64,000 nt of DNA. It comes from Dermanyssus gallinae. Its lineage: Eukaryota; Arthropoda; Arachnida; Mesostigmata; Dermanyssidae. The translations under genes were made by a program, and so were the position numbers. Of the stretch, positions 15,791-27,429 are shown piece after piece. The stretch spans positions 496,001 to 560,000 of the forward strand of contig QVRM01006427.1 in assembly GCA_003439945.1 (NCBI GenBank). The letters are read 5' to 3'. The stretch's first letter is position 1. Each line of letters starts with the position of its first letter. The notes under the pieces are model-generated. The model was not told where the DNA came from. It searched no databases and was given only the letters and a program-made list of their open reading frames with translations.

Positions 15791-17200
15791 ACAGCACATC
15801 ATTGAACGTCAACAGAACCAACACGAAAGCTCGCAGCGGCAGCATCAAAGCAACGGCAACCAGCATCACGTGCAATACGATAGGCTTTGCGGAAGTATCA
15901 CACCACGTCGTTTTAACTTCGACCATGCACGTTACAGGAGAAACAGTAAAGGTTTTGCTTGAGAGGAAGACAGTGGCGCACACAAAGCTGAACGGGAGCA
16001 AACCAAACTAGCACGGGGACGAACAAAATGACGCATCTTTGAGAGTTGTTCACGATAACGATATACCGGAGAGACCACGTTGCAGAGCTTTGTTTGTAAG
16101 TTGTCCCCAACTAAGCCAGAGTGAGGATGACATGAAAAAATCAAGTCAACCGAATTATAAGTAGCGAGGTCAAGGTGAAAGTGATGAAGCTAGTAGGGCA
16201 AAATCAAACGTGTTCAAATAGTTACTATGTGCGGGTAAGCGCCAACCATTTTAATGAACTACTAGATCCGACGGTCTGACCAGAAAGAAATACATTTTCG
16301 ACCACTGCGGTGTCCACTGAAACCCTAACGGGTTTTCGGATTTGGCACTTAAGAACAACAGCAGTGATAAAACTATACCACTATCGGGCAAATATGACGA
16401 TATGGAGGCTCAGAATTGTATGCCTTGACTAAACACTAACCAAAACTAAAACGTTCATATTCCTGGCGGAGACGTTTGTGATAAAACCAACAAATATCGT
16501 ATTCTCACAACGCCACAAGGTCTATCATGGTCAAACAATCAAAACGAAAAGACATGGTAGACCACATGATGAGTAATTGGAACTTACGCAATACCAGTAT
16601 CCTTCATTATTTGTGGACTGCTTGCGCACGATTTTAAGCAATCGAGAAGGGCGAGCTTACTTTAACGGGATTAACCCCCGAAGCTACAATAAGACATGCA
16701 ATGTGTAAAGTGCTCGCTGCCGCCTTTACCAGAAGAATGGGCTTGCAGTCTCCTAGCATTTCCCTTCAATGAGTGAATCAACACTATGCAAACATAAACA
16801 GGAGGTTCACATCGCCCTGACAAAATGTACGGGCAATCTGGAGAGAGGTAAAGGAGATGTAGTGTCATGGTTAAAATGAGGACCCTATGCAGTCGCAAGC
16901 GCATACCTTATAAAGTAACAGCAGAGCAAAAGTAGTGCCAAATTAAACACCGCGCAATCGACGAGCTCTGTGAGAAATTACAAAGTCCTGAATTCTTTGT
17001 GCATGGTTACGTATCCAGTTCAAGGAGAGTATGCATCAGGTTCCAGCGGCGGACCATGAGGCGCAGTTAGACGAATAAATACACGCTCGAAAGAACTTGC
17101 GCATACCGTTCGAGCAAGTTAAAGAGACAACATTTCTTAAACATATTAAAGAAACCGAGAAAACACAATGATAAAAGTATAAACTTCAACGTATAATGCA
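15791..17200. other. Spacer without recognised gene
   Basis: Several short frames occur, for example 15,802-16,011 on the plus strand. None has a domain I can name. The region leads into LINE copy B and may contain its degraded 5' part. Confidence 0.35.
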
Positions 17201-17203
17201 ATA

Positions 17204-18825
17204 ATGATGCAGCACGACTCCAACAACATATCCAGCGGCGGATCAACTGGGTCAACGGCACACTCACAGCAAACAGCTTGCCCCCTATGCAACGGACAGT
17301 ACACAAGAAGGGGCTTACGCCAGGCATATAGCAGCCAAGCATCCATCAGCCTCACTAAGGTCATTTGCAAGTTCCTCCACCCCGATCGACAACAATACAC
17401 AACAGACCGCCCGCATCATCGAAGATATCCAGGGTGTAGCAAAGAGGTCAAGACTGTTAAGAATTGTTCCGAAACCCGTAAGGAAACAGGTAGCGGAGGC
17501 ATTGGCGAATTTTCTTTCGGGAGTCATAGTCGATAATAACCAACAAGCGTGGTATGCGCTTTTCTCGTTCGTGCCAGTGGTTCTTCGGCTTCCTCTCTCC
17601 CGCAACGATGCCCAATCACTCTCCGTCATTATTCGTCAAAATTTACGGGAATTCTCTAATGGATTGTGGCTAGCCGAGGTCGTAGCCTCGCTCACTAAGA
17701 AAAACCGCACTTTTAAGGATGACCGTGTCCGTCAGACTATTCTTAAGCTAACTGAGGGTGACATTTCAGGGGCAGCTAGGTTGATTGGATCGTCGGACGT
17801 ACTGGCTCCCGGCACAGATTACCTGGCAACCCTTTGCAATAAGCACCCCCCGGCCCCGCCAGACCTAGACTGGCCAGCCCTTCCCGGGATTCCGCTTCCA
17901 TGTACCACTTCGGGGCAAGAAGTTATTGCCGCAGTCAAGAGTTTTGCCCAAAGTTCCGCCGAAGGTCTTGACTTCATCCGACCACGACTGCTAACAGACC
18001 TGCTATCTCCGACATTCGGGGACACCGCCGGCCGGTTGGCAGCCGCATTGGCCAAAATCGTAGATTTGCTTTTGTGGGGCGTCCCTCCACCTCAACTGCG
18101 ACCTATAATCTTTGGGGCCAGGCTTTTTGCCTTACAGAAAAAAGACGGGTCAGTGAGGCCAGTTGCGTGCTCCTCCACCCTGCGCAGGCTAGCCGCAAAG
18201 ATTGCTTGTAACAGAACCAGAGATAGGACCAGCTTGGCTTTGCAACACAAGCCGAGGCCGAAGCCGCCGTGCATGCCGCCCGAGCTTTTATCGATTCACA
18301 CTCACTGCCTGGGGTTCTCGTAACGCTGGATTTTAGGAATGCCTTCACCCCTGTAAGACTTTTTGAAGGCGGTCGGGGCGCACTGCCCCCAGTTGGCACT
18401 ATGTCCATCAAGCGTACCGTTACTCTTCTGACCTGGTTCTCCCGGATGATCTCATATCTTCGGCCACGGGACTGCAACAGGGTGATCCTCTGGCTCCTCC
18501 ATTGTTTTGCCTGAGTATTAAAGAGCTAGTTGACTCCCTTAACAGCTCACTAAGCATTTGGTACCTTGATGATGGTGTACTGGGGGGAGACGCATCCATG
18601 GTTGTCGAAGATATTCGGCACGTGCTTGAATTTCGCCAGATTTCGGACTTGGAGCTGAATCCCGAGAAGTGCGAGGTCTACGTTACGGGTGATAGTGCGC
18701 AGGCGCCTGACCTCCGTCCCCTCCAAGCTTCATTGCCGGGTTGTAAGGTTACCCACGACTACGACCTGGAGCTTCTGCGAGTCCTTCTCCGACCGCAAGG
18801 GCTCGCACACGTTCTCAAAAAATGA
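17204..18825 (+). pseudogene. Zinc finger and RT domains of LINE copy B
   Basis: The first frame gives CPLCNGQYTRRGLRQ, a nucleic-acid-binding finger typical of the N terminus of R2-like LINEs, with its histidine half degraded. The second (17,502-18,323) carries the domain before RT and the fingers (FALQKKDGSVRPVACS). Motif A is VTLDFRNAFTPVR, in another frame. Motif B is LQQGDPLAPPLF. Motif C is WYLDDGVLGGD with both aspartates kept. Frame breaks separate these blocks, so no active RT can be made from a single reading frame. Confidence 0.75.
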
Positions 18826-19635
18826 CAAAACGTGTTAAAGGACGTCGCTAACAACCTCAACCCGCTCGGCGCTCATCGCGCTTTCTTTTTACTTCGCTCG
18901 TCATTCTCAGCCACTAGGGTCAACCACCTTTTTCGAGGAGCTAATCTTACAGGGCGATTGGACGATCTTCGTATATTGAAGGAGTTAACGCTGAACACCC
19001 TCGAGTCCCTTCTTAATCTTTCGCTAGCACCCCTCCGCTCAAAAGCAGGCGCAACTACCGATTTCCAAGGGAGGCCTGGGGATCTCGGATCCACTTATCT
19101 CGGCTGGCCTAGCTATAGTCTCCTCCGCAAAGGCTCGTTTTCGGGCGGTCGCCGCTAAGGGATTGAGGTCTGGCTGCATGCGCTTCCAAGCGCCCCACTG
19201 GACACCCTTTTGGACGACAAAACTACCCGAATCGGGACAGGACTTCGGCTCGGATGTGATCTTGTAACTCCTCACCAATGCAAGTGTGGTCAACCTGTTG
19301 ACAAGTTAGCCCATCATGGGTTGTCGTGCGTCATGAGTGCAGGACGGCGTGCCAGAAATGCCAGTATTAACGACACTTTTAGGCGAGCGCTCCGATCTAG
19401 CGGATTTCCCTGTATTCTAGAGCCCCAGGGTCTTTCCGCCGACGACGGCAAACGCCCGGACGGGATGACTGTAACCCCCTTCAGCCGGGGCAGGATGCTT
19501 GTGTGGGACGCCACAGTTACCGACTTATTAGCACTTTTAATAGTCGGTGGCGGGGCGGCCTCGGCAGGTCACGCTGGTAATCTAGCCGAGACAAGGAAGC
19601 TCGCAAAATATGCCCACATGAATTTCAACCGCTAG
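18826..19635 (+). pseudogene. Thumb, knuckle and endonuclease-like tail of LINE copy B
   Basis: The frame at 18,832-19,158 gives the thumb (GAHRAFFLLRSSFSATRVN). The frame at 19,210-19,635 gives CKCGQPVDKLAHHGLSC, a C-x-C...H-x3-C knuckle, followed by EPQGLSADDGKRPDGMTVTP and LVWDATVTDLLALL. The spacing between RPD and the second Asp equals that in copy A. This agreement supports a real conserved site, probably a restriction-like nuclease, but the catalytic Lys/Glu was not pinned down. Confidence 0.65.
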
Positions 19636-19810
19636 CGTTCGAGACCTTGGGCGGCCCAGGCAACCTCACTCGTAAACTCTTCCACAGAGTCGGCGAGCAG
19701 CTAAACCTCGCAAACGGAGACAAACGATCTGCGGATTTCTTGAGACAGCGCCTCAACCTCAACGACCAACGCGGAAACGCGGCGTCCGTCCGCAGCACGC
19801 TGCTGTAGTG

Positions 19811-21136
19811 GTCCCAACCCACTCTATACCAGATAGAGTAATACTTCCAGTGCACACGTTCTCAGGAGACAAATGTCGTTCCATCTGTGTTCTTAATAAA
19901 TAATAATAAAGAAACGATAAAAGGGTTAGCAAATAGCTAAAACTAAAGCAAGAGAACGCTGCCGATGTCCCCAACGTATCTGAAAATGGACGCACATAAA
20001 GACGCCGTTTCTAAAATAAGAGACAAGGAACTAACAGAAGATGATCAGATCCAAGACTATCCTTTAAGTTAAATGCTGATTAAAATACTAGATGCTATGT
20101 ATTTTTTAAAGTACCGTGGCCCATAACGAATAGGGTTAGCGGGTAGGACAGTGAACTTTCCGTGAACAGACCAGTGAACCCTCCCGCCTGTTGAACCTCT
20201 CCCTAACACCTGGGATAATTAAGCGGATGCAGAAACACGACTGACTTGCCTAGATCTCCGCCCATCTTTTGTCCCACGTATGGATTGTCTGATGCCGCGC
20301 GTCCACCTCAGCAATTGAGAAAACCGTTCAATTGTGAAGTCAGTTATGGAGACTACGGTCCCCATAATCTGTTGGTCCCACGGATCTGCCGGGATAATAC
20401 TTACTTGGGATTGCTGTTGACGGCCGGTTTATTTAGCATTGTACAGTTGCCGCAGTTTTTGTTGTTGTCTTTGTTTGTTGTTGACGTTGTTGTTGTCGTA
20501 GCAATACTAGGAGTAGTAATAAGCGTCATGCTATACGCAGCCCCGCTGCGGCAGCATACGGCTGTACGGGTTACCTGCCGCCGGCTCCTGGATAAAGCGC
20601 AGATGCCGTTAGCCGTTAAGGCAGCAAGAACTGTCGTTTCGAACGGGCTCTGTCGCCAGTATGCATTCGCTGTGACACAGGAGAAAACGCGACATACGCA
20701 AAGATATGTTGTGCGCGTTCACCGCAGATAGGGCGCAGCTGGCGCGATCCTTTAGAAACTTCCCTTACATATGCAAACAAATGGCGTAGGTCATCTCTAA
20801 ACGAGACTCAAAGCTGGAAGATCATTAAGAACTTTGCCGCGCTCATCATCATCAAACGCAATGTGCATTCATTCCTTGCACCCCTAAAGATAAAGTAAGG
20901 GTTGAAGTCATACTAACGAAAGGTAGCAGCTCCTCACTTCGTATTGAGGCCTTTAGGTGAGAGGTTTTTAGTGGGAATTGCGCCATATCGAGTTTCACCA
21001 TCTTACCTTAAAATTATGTGGGACGGCGGTAGTGATAATAGTAGTAGTTTTTTCCTTTAAAACACATAGGTTGCATCAATTATTCAATATGTTCAATCAA
21101 TAACGGTGGGACATGACATGGGTCCCAGTGAACATG

Positions 21137-21189
<53 letters not shown>

Positions 21190-22364
21190 ATTGTTTTGAT
21201 GTTACGAAGTGTTTGTTTTTCTCGTCAAAGTTGTTCTTGTTGCTGCTGATGGAGACAGTCGTGGTCCGGATGCTAGTATGATCAGTACTGGTGAGGCCGC
21301 TGCAGTATTGCCAGTGTCGTTTCTGCCGTCAAAGCTGCAGCAAAAGCCGCCAGTTGCAGTTGTACGTACGCATGCCGATATATTTGCATTTCCGAAGTTG
21401 GCGTCCAATTCCCATTTTCCTACCCCACCTCTCTTGTGGACTCTCTTTAGAAGCAACTGCTCCCACTAGACTAGAATCTGGAGTTTCTCCCGAAGAGATT
21501 CTTCCTGATGATCCAGTCTAATGGGAAAAAAATCAACAGCCTGGGCAAAAAAAATCAACGGCCTCGGAGAAAAATGAGGCGTTACGGTGACGGTAGACTC
21601 AACAGCGTATGTCACTAGGGACGGTGGTGGTATGCGCGCGAGCGGGGTGTGTGGGCCATTGAAAGCGTCTACGCTCGACTCGAAACGGATTTCCGCCGTA
21701 AAGGCAAGCAGCATAAGCCGCCCCCGCAGCAGCAGCAGCGGCAGTAGCGCCAATGTCACCAAGACCACCATCTAAAGCTATCCCCATCAGCAAGTCAGCG
21801 ATCCGTGTACACAGTGTTATACACTACGTATCGTAGCAGCTGCCCTGCTGGAAGAATACGCTGACGATAGGCGATATCCACCATTCAGTTGCTGCTGCCA
21901 ACGACGACAACGACGATGACGGAGACGAAGGCTGTGGAACGGAGCCTGCGGGTGGCGACCGGGTCAGTATTCAGCTAACCCCATGCAGTGTTGTAATTTT
22001 TTTACGTGGAGCCCCAGCAGCAACAGCAGCAGCAGGGACAGTAGGTGGAAAATTCGCCAGCCCTTGGCGTATATAAGATGCAAAAGTCAACACTTCCGCA
22101 GCGCGCATAACGAGGGAATTGCGTCCTGTTCGCCCTCGTGTGTCGGACTCGCATAGATAAAGCAACGACAGGTCACAATTTTCAGACGTTGACGCGTCGT
22201 CGAGTGCGAACGAGACTCTCTTTTGCTGGCGCCGATCAGCTCTGGCGGTCGGGTGGATGATTTTTTGCTCGTTAATGTTGGCCTTATAATGTCAATGTTG
22301 ATACATAAGAACACAACATAAGAACGAATGCTGATACATTCGTTCTTGATGTTGTCATTGTTAC

Positions 22365-22395
<31 letters not shown>

Positions 22396-23044
22396 ACCCC
22401 CCTATTGGTTCAGCGGTCGAATTTGGCGTTTTAGTGTCGTGTGTTGTCGTTGCATTTATGTCCTATGGTTATTGTTGACTGACTGATTGATTGATTGTTT
22501 ACTTGACATGTTTACCTAAATAGATATGTCACCTTTTCTTTATATCAGGGACGCTTAGAGGGGCAACATAAGCGGGCATATTGAGATATCTAGCGTTGGT
22601 TTTTCAAACAGTTCGTGTGGGAATGCTGTCGCTACTGTTTATGTTAACATTTAGTTGAAAAATGTGAATTTAGATATTTTTGTCTTTGTCGTCTTTGCCA
22701 TTACTTCTATGTGTTTGTATGATTGTTTCTGCTAGCATTGTTGTTAGGCTAACCAACCATTAACTTTAACCAATATGTGCTATTTTAAAATAATTATGTC
22801 ATAAAATATTATATAAATGTATTTCATTAAATTTCTCAAACCATTGTGAGAGTTGTTCGCGCGTACGGCCGCTGTGAATAAATACATTAGACTTACGTTG
22901 GAGTCGATAATGTAGGAGGAGTCACGACGTGAGGCAGCTGTTGTTTTCAGATATTCGCACTCTTGTTACTCTTCTTTTTAACGACAAAATAAACCAAATC
23001 AATTAGTTTGGCACATAACTCTACTTGAGGTATCTATACATGCG

Positions 23045-23045
<1 letters not shown>
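19811..23045. other. Spacer with CAG/GTT-type runs
   Basis: A 161-codon frame at 20,246-20,731 (plus) contains a hydrophobic segment encoded by a GTT-rich run and no known domain; I do not support it as a gene. A (TA)n tract lies at 21,139-21,186. From 21,200 to 22,400 several frames on both strands are rich in Ala, Pro and Ser, with CAG/CTG runs at about 22,018-22,035 and 22,362-22,395. No gene is recognised. Confidence 0.35.
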
Positions 23046-23046
<1 letters not shown>

Positions 23047-23140
<94 letters not shown>

Positions 23141-23149
23141 ATATATATA
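23047..23149. repeat. (TA)n microsatellite
   Basis: About 100 bp of TA with one TTATAT slip near 23,129. It lies about 250 bp before the mariner fossil. Confidence 0.95.
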
Positions 23150-23399
23150 TTGAGAATTAAGAAATGGAACCAAAATTACCAAGGTATTTCGATTTGTTTT
23201 GCTTAAAAGCGCCATCCTTCGGTTACACACAGGTTAAAGTTCACGCCAATCGGTAACAGCGTTCATTGTAAGAGTTTGGTTTAAAAAGTAAAAAAACGAC
23301 GTTCAGCGATTTATAAGGACCCGAAAATGGAGAAGCAACAAATCACAGCAGAAATCAGTCGAATTTTCAGAAAATGTATGCCCGAAGTCCGAATTGGAC

Positions 23400-23966
23400 T
23401 TTCAGGCTATATCAGAAGACCGTAAAAATTGCTTTAAAAGTGATTATAGGAAACAAGTTATGGGTATGTGGTTACGACATAGAAACTAAAGCCCAATTCT
23501 CCCAGTAGTGCTTCCAAGGAGAGAGTCGATTAATGAAATTCAGGCAGAGCAGATCCAACGCCAAGATCCTTTTGGTTATTTTGTTTTGACTATAAAGGGA
23601 CCATCTCACACGAGTTTTACTGCCTGACTCTACGGACAATTAATACTACCGGGATTCTTTAAAAAAACATTGTGCAAAAGCGTCTGACGCAAGAGACTTG
23701 AATTCTGGGCAAACAACTCTCGGATCTTTCACATCATAGTAGCACCGGCGCATACATCGTCAGTAATTTCGGTTTATTTAATGAAATATTATTCCTATAT
23801 TTCTGTGACCTCTGTCTGTAACCTCCCAACACGTCGGACCTAGCTCCGTGCGTGGATAGAAAATGGAAGGAACAAATTGTCGAGACTATAGAGCATATAG
23901 GGAAGAATGTGCAAGAGCAACTTATCTCCAGTCCAAAAAACGCGTGCATAAAAAAAGTGGGAAAAA

Positions 23967-23967
<1 letters not shown>
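23400..23967 (+). pseudogene. Mariner transposase fossil
   Basis: Scattered frames on the plus strand match the intact transposase at 38.5-39.5 kb in order. They are LWVCGYDIETKAQFSQ at about 23,459 (intact WVYGYDVETKAQSSQ), ILFDYKGTISHEFYC-like at about 23,576, a SHHSSTGAYI region at about 23,733, LAPC at about 23,840, and ETIEHIGKNVQEQL followed by SPKNACIKK at about 23,885-23,960. The first catalytic aspartate (GDESW) reads GNKLW. Stops and shifts are frequent. The N-terminal half is not seen. A (TA)n tract begins exactly where the C terminus would end. Confidence 0.75.

Positions 23968-24002
<35 letters not shown>
23968..24002. repeat. (TA)n microsatellite
   Basis: About 17 TA units directly after the mariner fossil's C-terminal remnant. 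Confidence 0.9.
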
Positions 24003-24007
<5 letters not shown>

Positions 24008-24650
24008 ACCAAGCATATTATTGCAGATTACATGTGCAAGAAGCAGATTGCAAGGTAAGAGAGTTTACTTATGAATGTCGATGGATGTGTATATATGTCA
24101 AGTGTGTGCAGGAAGCTTATGTGCGCTACGTGCACGTCTCTCCACAGTTGCATATAAACACCAATTTCTGCGTTCCTATGAGCATAAAGTTGGAGTTCAT
24201 ATACCCTGGAAAATTATGTCAGGTTTAGTTCCTGCCTCAGCTGGGGTAATAATCTGTAGTATTTCTATTTTGGCCTGGACCTGTCGTGAGTTTAAGTGAA
24301 GCGAAGAAAACATTCTTGCGGTTGGCAACTCATAAATCGGGCTTTATATTAGCGCGTTTAAAATATTTGAATCGTGCGGCTTCATTTAACGCTATCCGTC
24401 AGCCCGTTCCATAAACAGAGTGTTACTCATCTCAAGACCTTAGTTCAACAGTCGTTATTTATAACGGGTATCCGGAGAGCTTCATACGTAAAGCCAGTCC
24501 CGCCAGTCTTGCGGCGAGTCCGACACTGTTCGGCCTACATCCAAAGGTGGTGTCCGTTCGTGCGTAACGCATTTCTCCCTTCTATAAAAAAAGGAATCGA
24601 CTGGGCGGGAAGTTGCAATTAACGGCCGTTTTTCACCCCAACTTACATAT
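24003..24650. other. Spacer between mariner fossil and foldback
   Basis: No gene is recognised. Open frames at 24,075-24,299 and 24,374-24,622 have no domain I can identify. Confidence 0.35.
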
Positions 24651-25524
24651 ACAGGGTGTGACTGAAAGGTTTTTAAAGCGTGCATGGCATTGTAGAGCTC
24701 GTTGAAGCAAATATTTTTTCCAATGGAACATAGTCTCTGAGACGTCTTGTTTCGGAGTAAGAGTGAAATTACTTCAATTTGTGATACTGGTGCGACACGG
24801 TCGCTTAGAAGAGAATTCGCCAAAAATGAAGTTGCTTATTAACGTTCACGCCAAATACCCCAAAATCATAACCCTACAACCACTCACAGCGCTAAAAACG
24901 TACATATTCAGCCAATGGGCAATTCGACGGCGATCATTTTGGTACCAAATATATGTCATGTATGCGAGCTGTGGTTGCGGAGTAATTACGATTTTTCGGA
25001 AGGCATGTCCAGATTAATTGCATGTAAAATGACTGTGTGGCGACGTTTACTACCGTCGACGTGTCGCGCGACAGCCGCAGCGCGTCATTTTTCATGCACT
25101 TAATCTGGACATGCCCTCCGAAAAATCGTAATTACTCCGCAACCAGTTGTGAGTGGTTGTAGGGTTATGCTTTTGAAATATTTGGCGTGAACGTTAATCA
25201 ATAACTTCATTTTTGGCGAATTCTCTTCTAAGCGACCGTGTCGCGTCTTCTGACCGGCCTTGCATATTATTCAGATGGAGCAGAATTTTATCATTTCGAA
25301 CACGAAGGTGTGCTTAGTTTCTGTCTAGGAGGACTGGTTGTCTCGCAACAGCACATTTTGTGGTCCTATGTCGGGCAAAAACACCAGTGTCACAAATTGT
25401 AGTAATTTCACTCTCACTCCGAAACAAGACGTCTCAGGGACCATGTTCTATTGGAAAAAAATATTAGCTTTAACGAGCTCAACAATTCCATGCACGCTTT
25501 AAAAACCTTTCAGTCACACCCTGT
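24651..25524. mobile_element. Long foldback (MITE-like) element with CAGGGTG termini
   Basis: The ends are inverted copies beginning TACAGGGTGTGACTGAAAGG (24,650-24,669, with the reverse complement at 25,506-25,525). The similarity continues inward through nearly the whole element, so it folds on itself around 25,030-25,080. The left arm lacks about 140 bp that the right arm has (near 24,790) and carries a private insertion near 24,895-24,965. CAGGGTG termini flanked by TA are typical of Tc1/mariner-related non-autonomous elements. No transposase is encoded. A fragment of the arm is also found at 10,372-10,480. Confidence 0.85.
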
Positions 25525-25530
25525 ATATTC

Positions 25531-25925
25531 TAGTTGAGTTTACTGCGAGTCTGCCGCACTACTAAATCGTGGCACGTTCTACTCTGATTGTTTGTGTGCT
25601 GAGATCGTTCTGCACTAACAATTTCAACTAACATTTGAATAACATAACATAAAATCACCTTATTAGCTATCAGTGGAATTAGTTACACGATTTGTTACGT
25701 TCTTCTAGCAGAATCTACGCATACTGGAACAACACATATAAATACGGCCATGACAAATTATAGCGCACGCCCTTTTGTGAGATAATAGAGATGATTTTAT
25801 GTTACGTTATTAAAACGTATGTTGAAATCGTTTGAGCAAAACGATCTCAGTATCTTAACGACCAGAGCATGCGGGTTTGGCAGGCTTGAGTAGTGCAGCA
25901 GCCTCGCAGTAAACTCAAACGAGCA
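25531..25925. mobile_element. Second foldback element, adjacent
   Basis: The left arm 25,531-25,670 (TTGAGTTTACTGCGAGTCTG through CTGAGATCGTTCTGC, AATTTCAAC and CATAACATAAAATCA) is repeated inverted at about 25,785-25,925. The loop is about 110 bp. Arms differ by substitutions and small indels. It begins within ten bases of the end of the first foldback. No coding capacity. Confidence 0.8.
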
Positions 25926-26201
25926 TAATGGGTTGATGCAAAGTTCCTATCGTTTTTATAATATGCTCCGAAGTGGCTTGAGAACAAAAGAAAGGAGGAC
26001 AGAGATTAGCAACACTAGAGAAACCTTTCTTCTGCCGTTGTTCCTCGATCATTTCCTTTCCCAAGGTGGCCCTTTTTCCCTGTAGAAAGAATCGCTTAGG
26101 TGGACAAGGCGCTTTTAATCAGAATGTATTGATCCCAGAGGGCCGTTGCCTCACTGCCGAGATAACCGACAGCTTAGGAAATGAAAACAGCAGGTGAGAG
26201 A

Positions 26202-26228
26202 ATATATATATATATATATATATATATA
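26202..26228. repeat. (TA)n microsatellite
   Basis: About 13 TA units at the start of the segment that is duplicated at 27.4 kb. Confidence 0.9.
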
Positions 26229-26960
26229 CATGAACTTAGCAGCGACCGGTGATAGAAGAACCATACACTTTGTCAGACGGACGACCATCTTGTACTCAGT
26301 GCATACAAGGGTGGTCACTTACTGGCTAGAAGATTACGAAATCGCCATGCAGACGGTCAATGACCAAACGACAGAAACGAACAGGAAATAGCAAAGCAGA
26401 AAACAACACTGAACGACTTCAGCGACTGCATTTGCTACACATGAGAACTTTCTAGCGTTTCTTTGATAGTGTTGCAATAAAAGGTACATCACATGTGTGA
26501 CGCTGTGTGTTTCCTCTAGGGTATTCTTCACTCTCGAGTGAACAAGTCTAAGTGTCGTGAACCTCTACTAAGCAGCATGTAATTGCAAGAAGAACTCTTC
26601 CTACATTCTGTTACACAAAGAGGATCACCAAGACCTCTCCAGCCCATGGTTGCTGTTTACCTTCGGTTCAATTCGATTGGAGTGCAATAATAATATATAT
26701 ATAGATTATAAATTAGCTCCAGTGTGTACAAATGCAGGTGCCTGGCGTCAATAAGTTTGACCTTTGAACACATGGATTTTATTGGTTGCGCGCCATCGCC
26801 AGTTTCATTTTGACCTGTCCAGTTGCGAGCAATCGAAGGTCGCCCTTCTAGGAAATACTCTGGTGAAAAGCGGCACACAATTTGTACGATCATCATCACT
26901 TTGTACGGTCACCTGCGAAAATGATATCATATGAGCTTTTACACCAAACCAGAAATTTTG
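26229..26960 (+). repeat. Diverged local duplication, unit 1
   Basis: The unit shares ordered similarity with 27,430-28,500. Examples are GCAGCGACCGGTGATAGAAG, GATTACGAAATCGC, CAGACGGTCAATGACCA, TTGCAAGAAGAACTCTTCC and the later CGCCATCGCCAGTTTCATTT. The small frame 26,194-26,391 is not supported as a gene. Confidence 0.7.
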
Positions 26961-27341
26961 TATTGTGCATCACTGTCAATAGCTCTCAATACATTTTGAA
27001 ATTGTTTTCAAGCGGCGGCAAGTTGTCATAAGCCTGATTTAGCAGCACCTTTCGAGAAGGGGATTTTAAAAAAGCACGATCTAGTCTGAGAATTTATTGA
27101 GAACTCACGTTATTCCTCGAACTCTACTATTTACCACCCTACTTACTCGAAAACGCTCTAGCTAGGAACATATTTTTGTTAATGGAGGAGATGCCCGGTG
27201 GAGGTGCATCCCCCTCGTGCGTATTCGGCCTATATATTCAGCGTTGTAAACGAGCAATTCCGTTGTCTCAACTCTAAAAATGTGATGCCTTTGATATATA
27301 ATATGTATCCCAGTTTTTGGTTAATAAAACTGTTTTTCTTC

Positions 27342-27367
27342 TCTCTCTCTCTCTCTCGCTCTCTGTA

Positions 27368-27409
<42 letters not shown>
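27342..27409. repeat. (CT)n/(TA)n compound microsatellite
   Basis: A CT-rich run of about 46 bp passes directly into about 11 TA units. It lies immediately before the second copy of the local duplication. Confidence 0.9.
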
Positions 27410-27429
27410 CACGGGCTAAGTGTATAACT

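Larger units (their letters stand above)
17201..19810 (+). mobile_element. Decayed LINE with C-terminal endonuclease-like motif, copy B
   Basis: This is the longer copy of the family also seen at 11.2-13.2 kb, in the opposite orientation. In order it has an N-terminal zinc-finger-like CPLCNGQYTRRGLRQ (about 17,279), a linker, the RT (17,502-18,825) with SIWYLDDGVLGG, a thumb with GAHRAFFLLRSSFSATRV, a knuckle (CKCGQPVDKLAHHGLSC, about 19,279) and KRPDGMTVTPF...LVWDATVTD (about 19,450-19,530). It ends at about 19,806 with RGNAASVRSTLL. Single-base shifts near 18,230, 18,350 and 18,500 and a TGA at about 18,823 break the frame. No target-site duplication or poly(A) was identified. Confidence 0.78.

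Noticed and set aside
20246..20731. 161-codon plus frame with hydrophobic segment
   Set aside because: The hydrophobic part comes from a GTT-rich run, and no signal peptide, domain or neighbour supports it.
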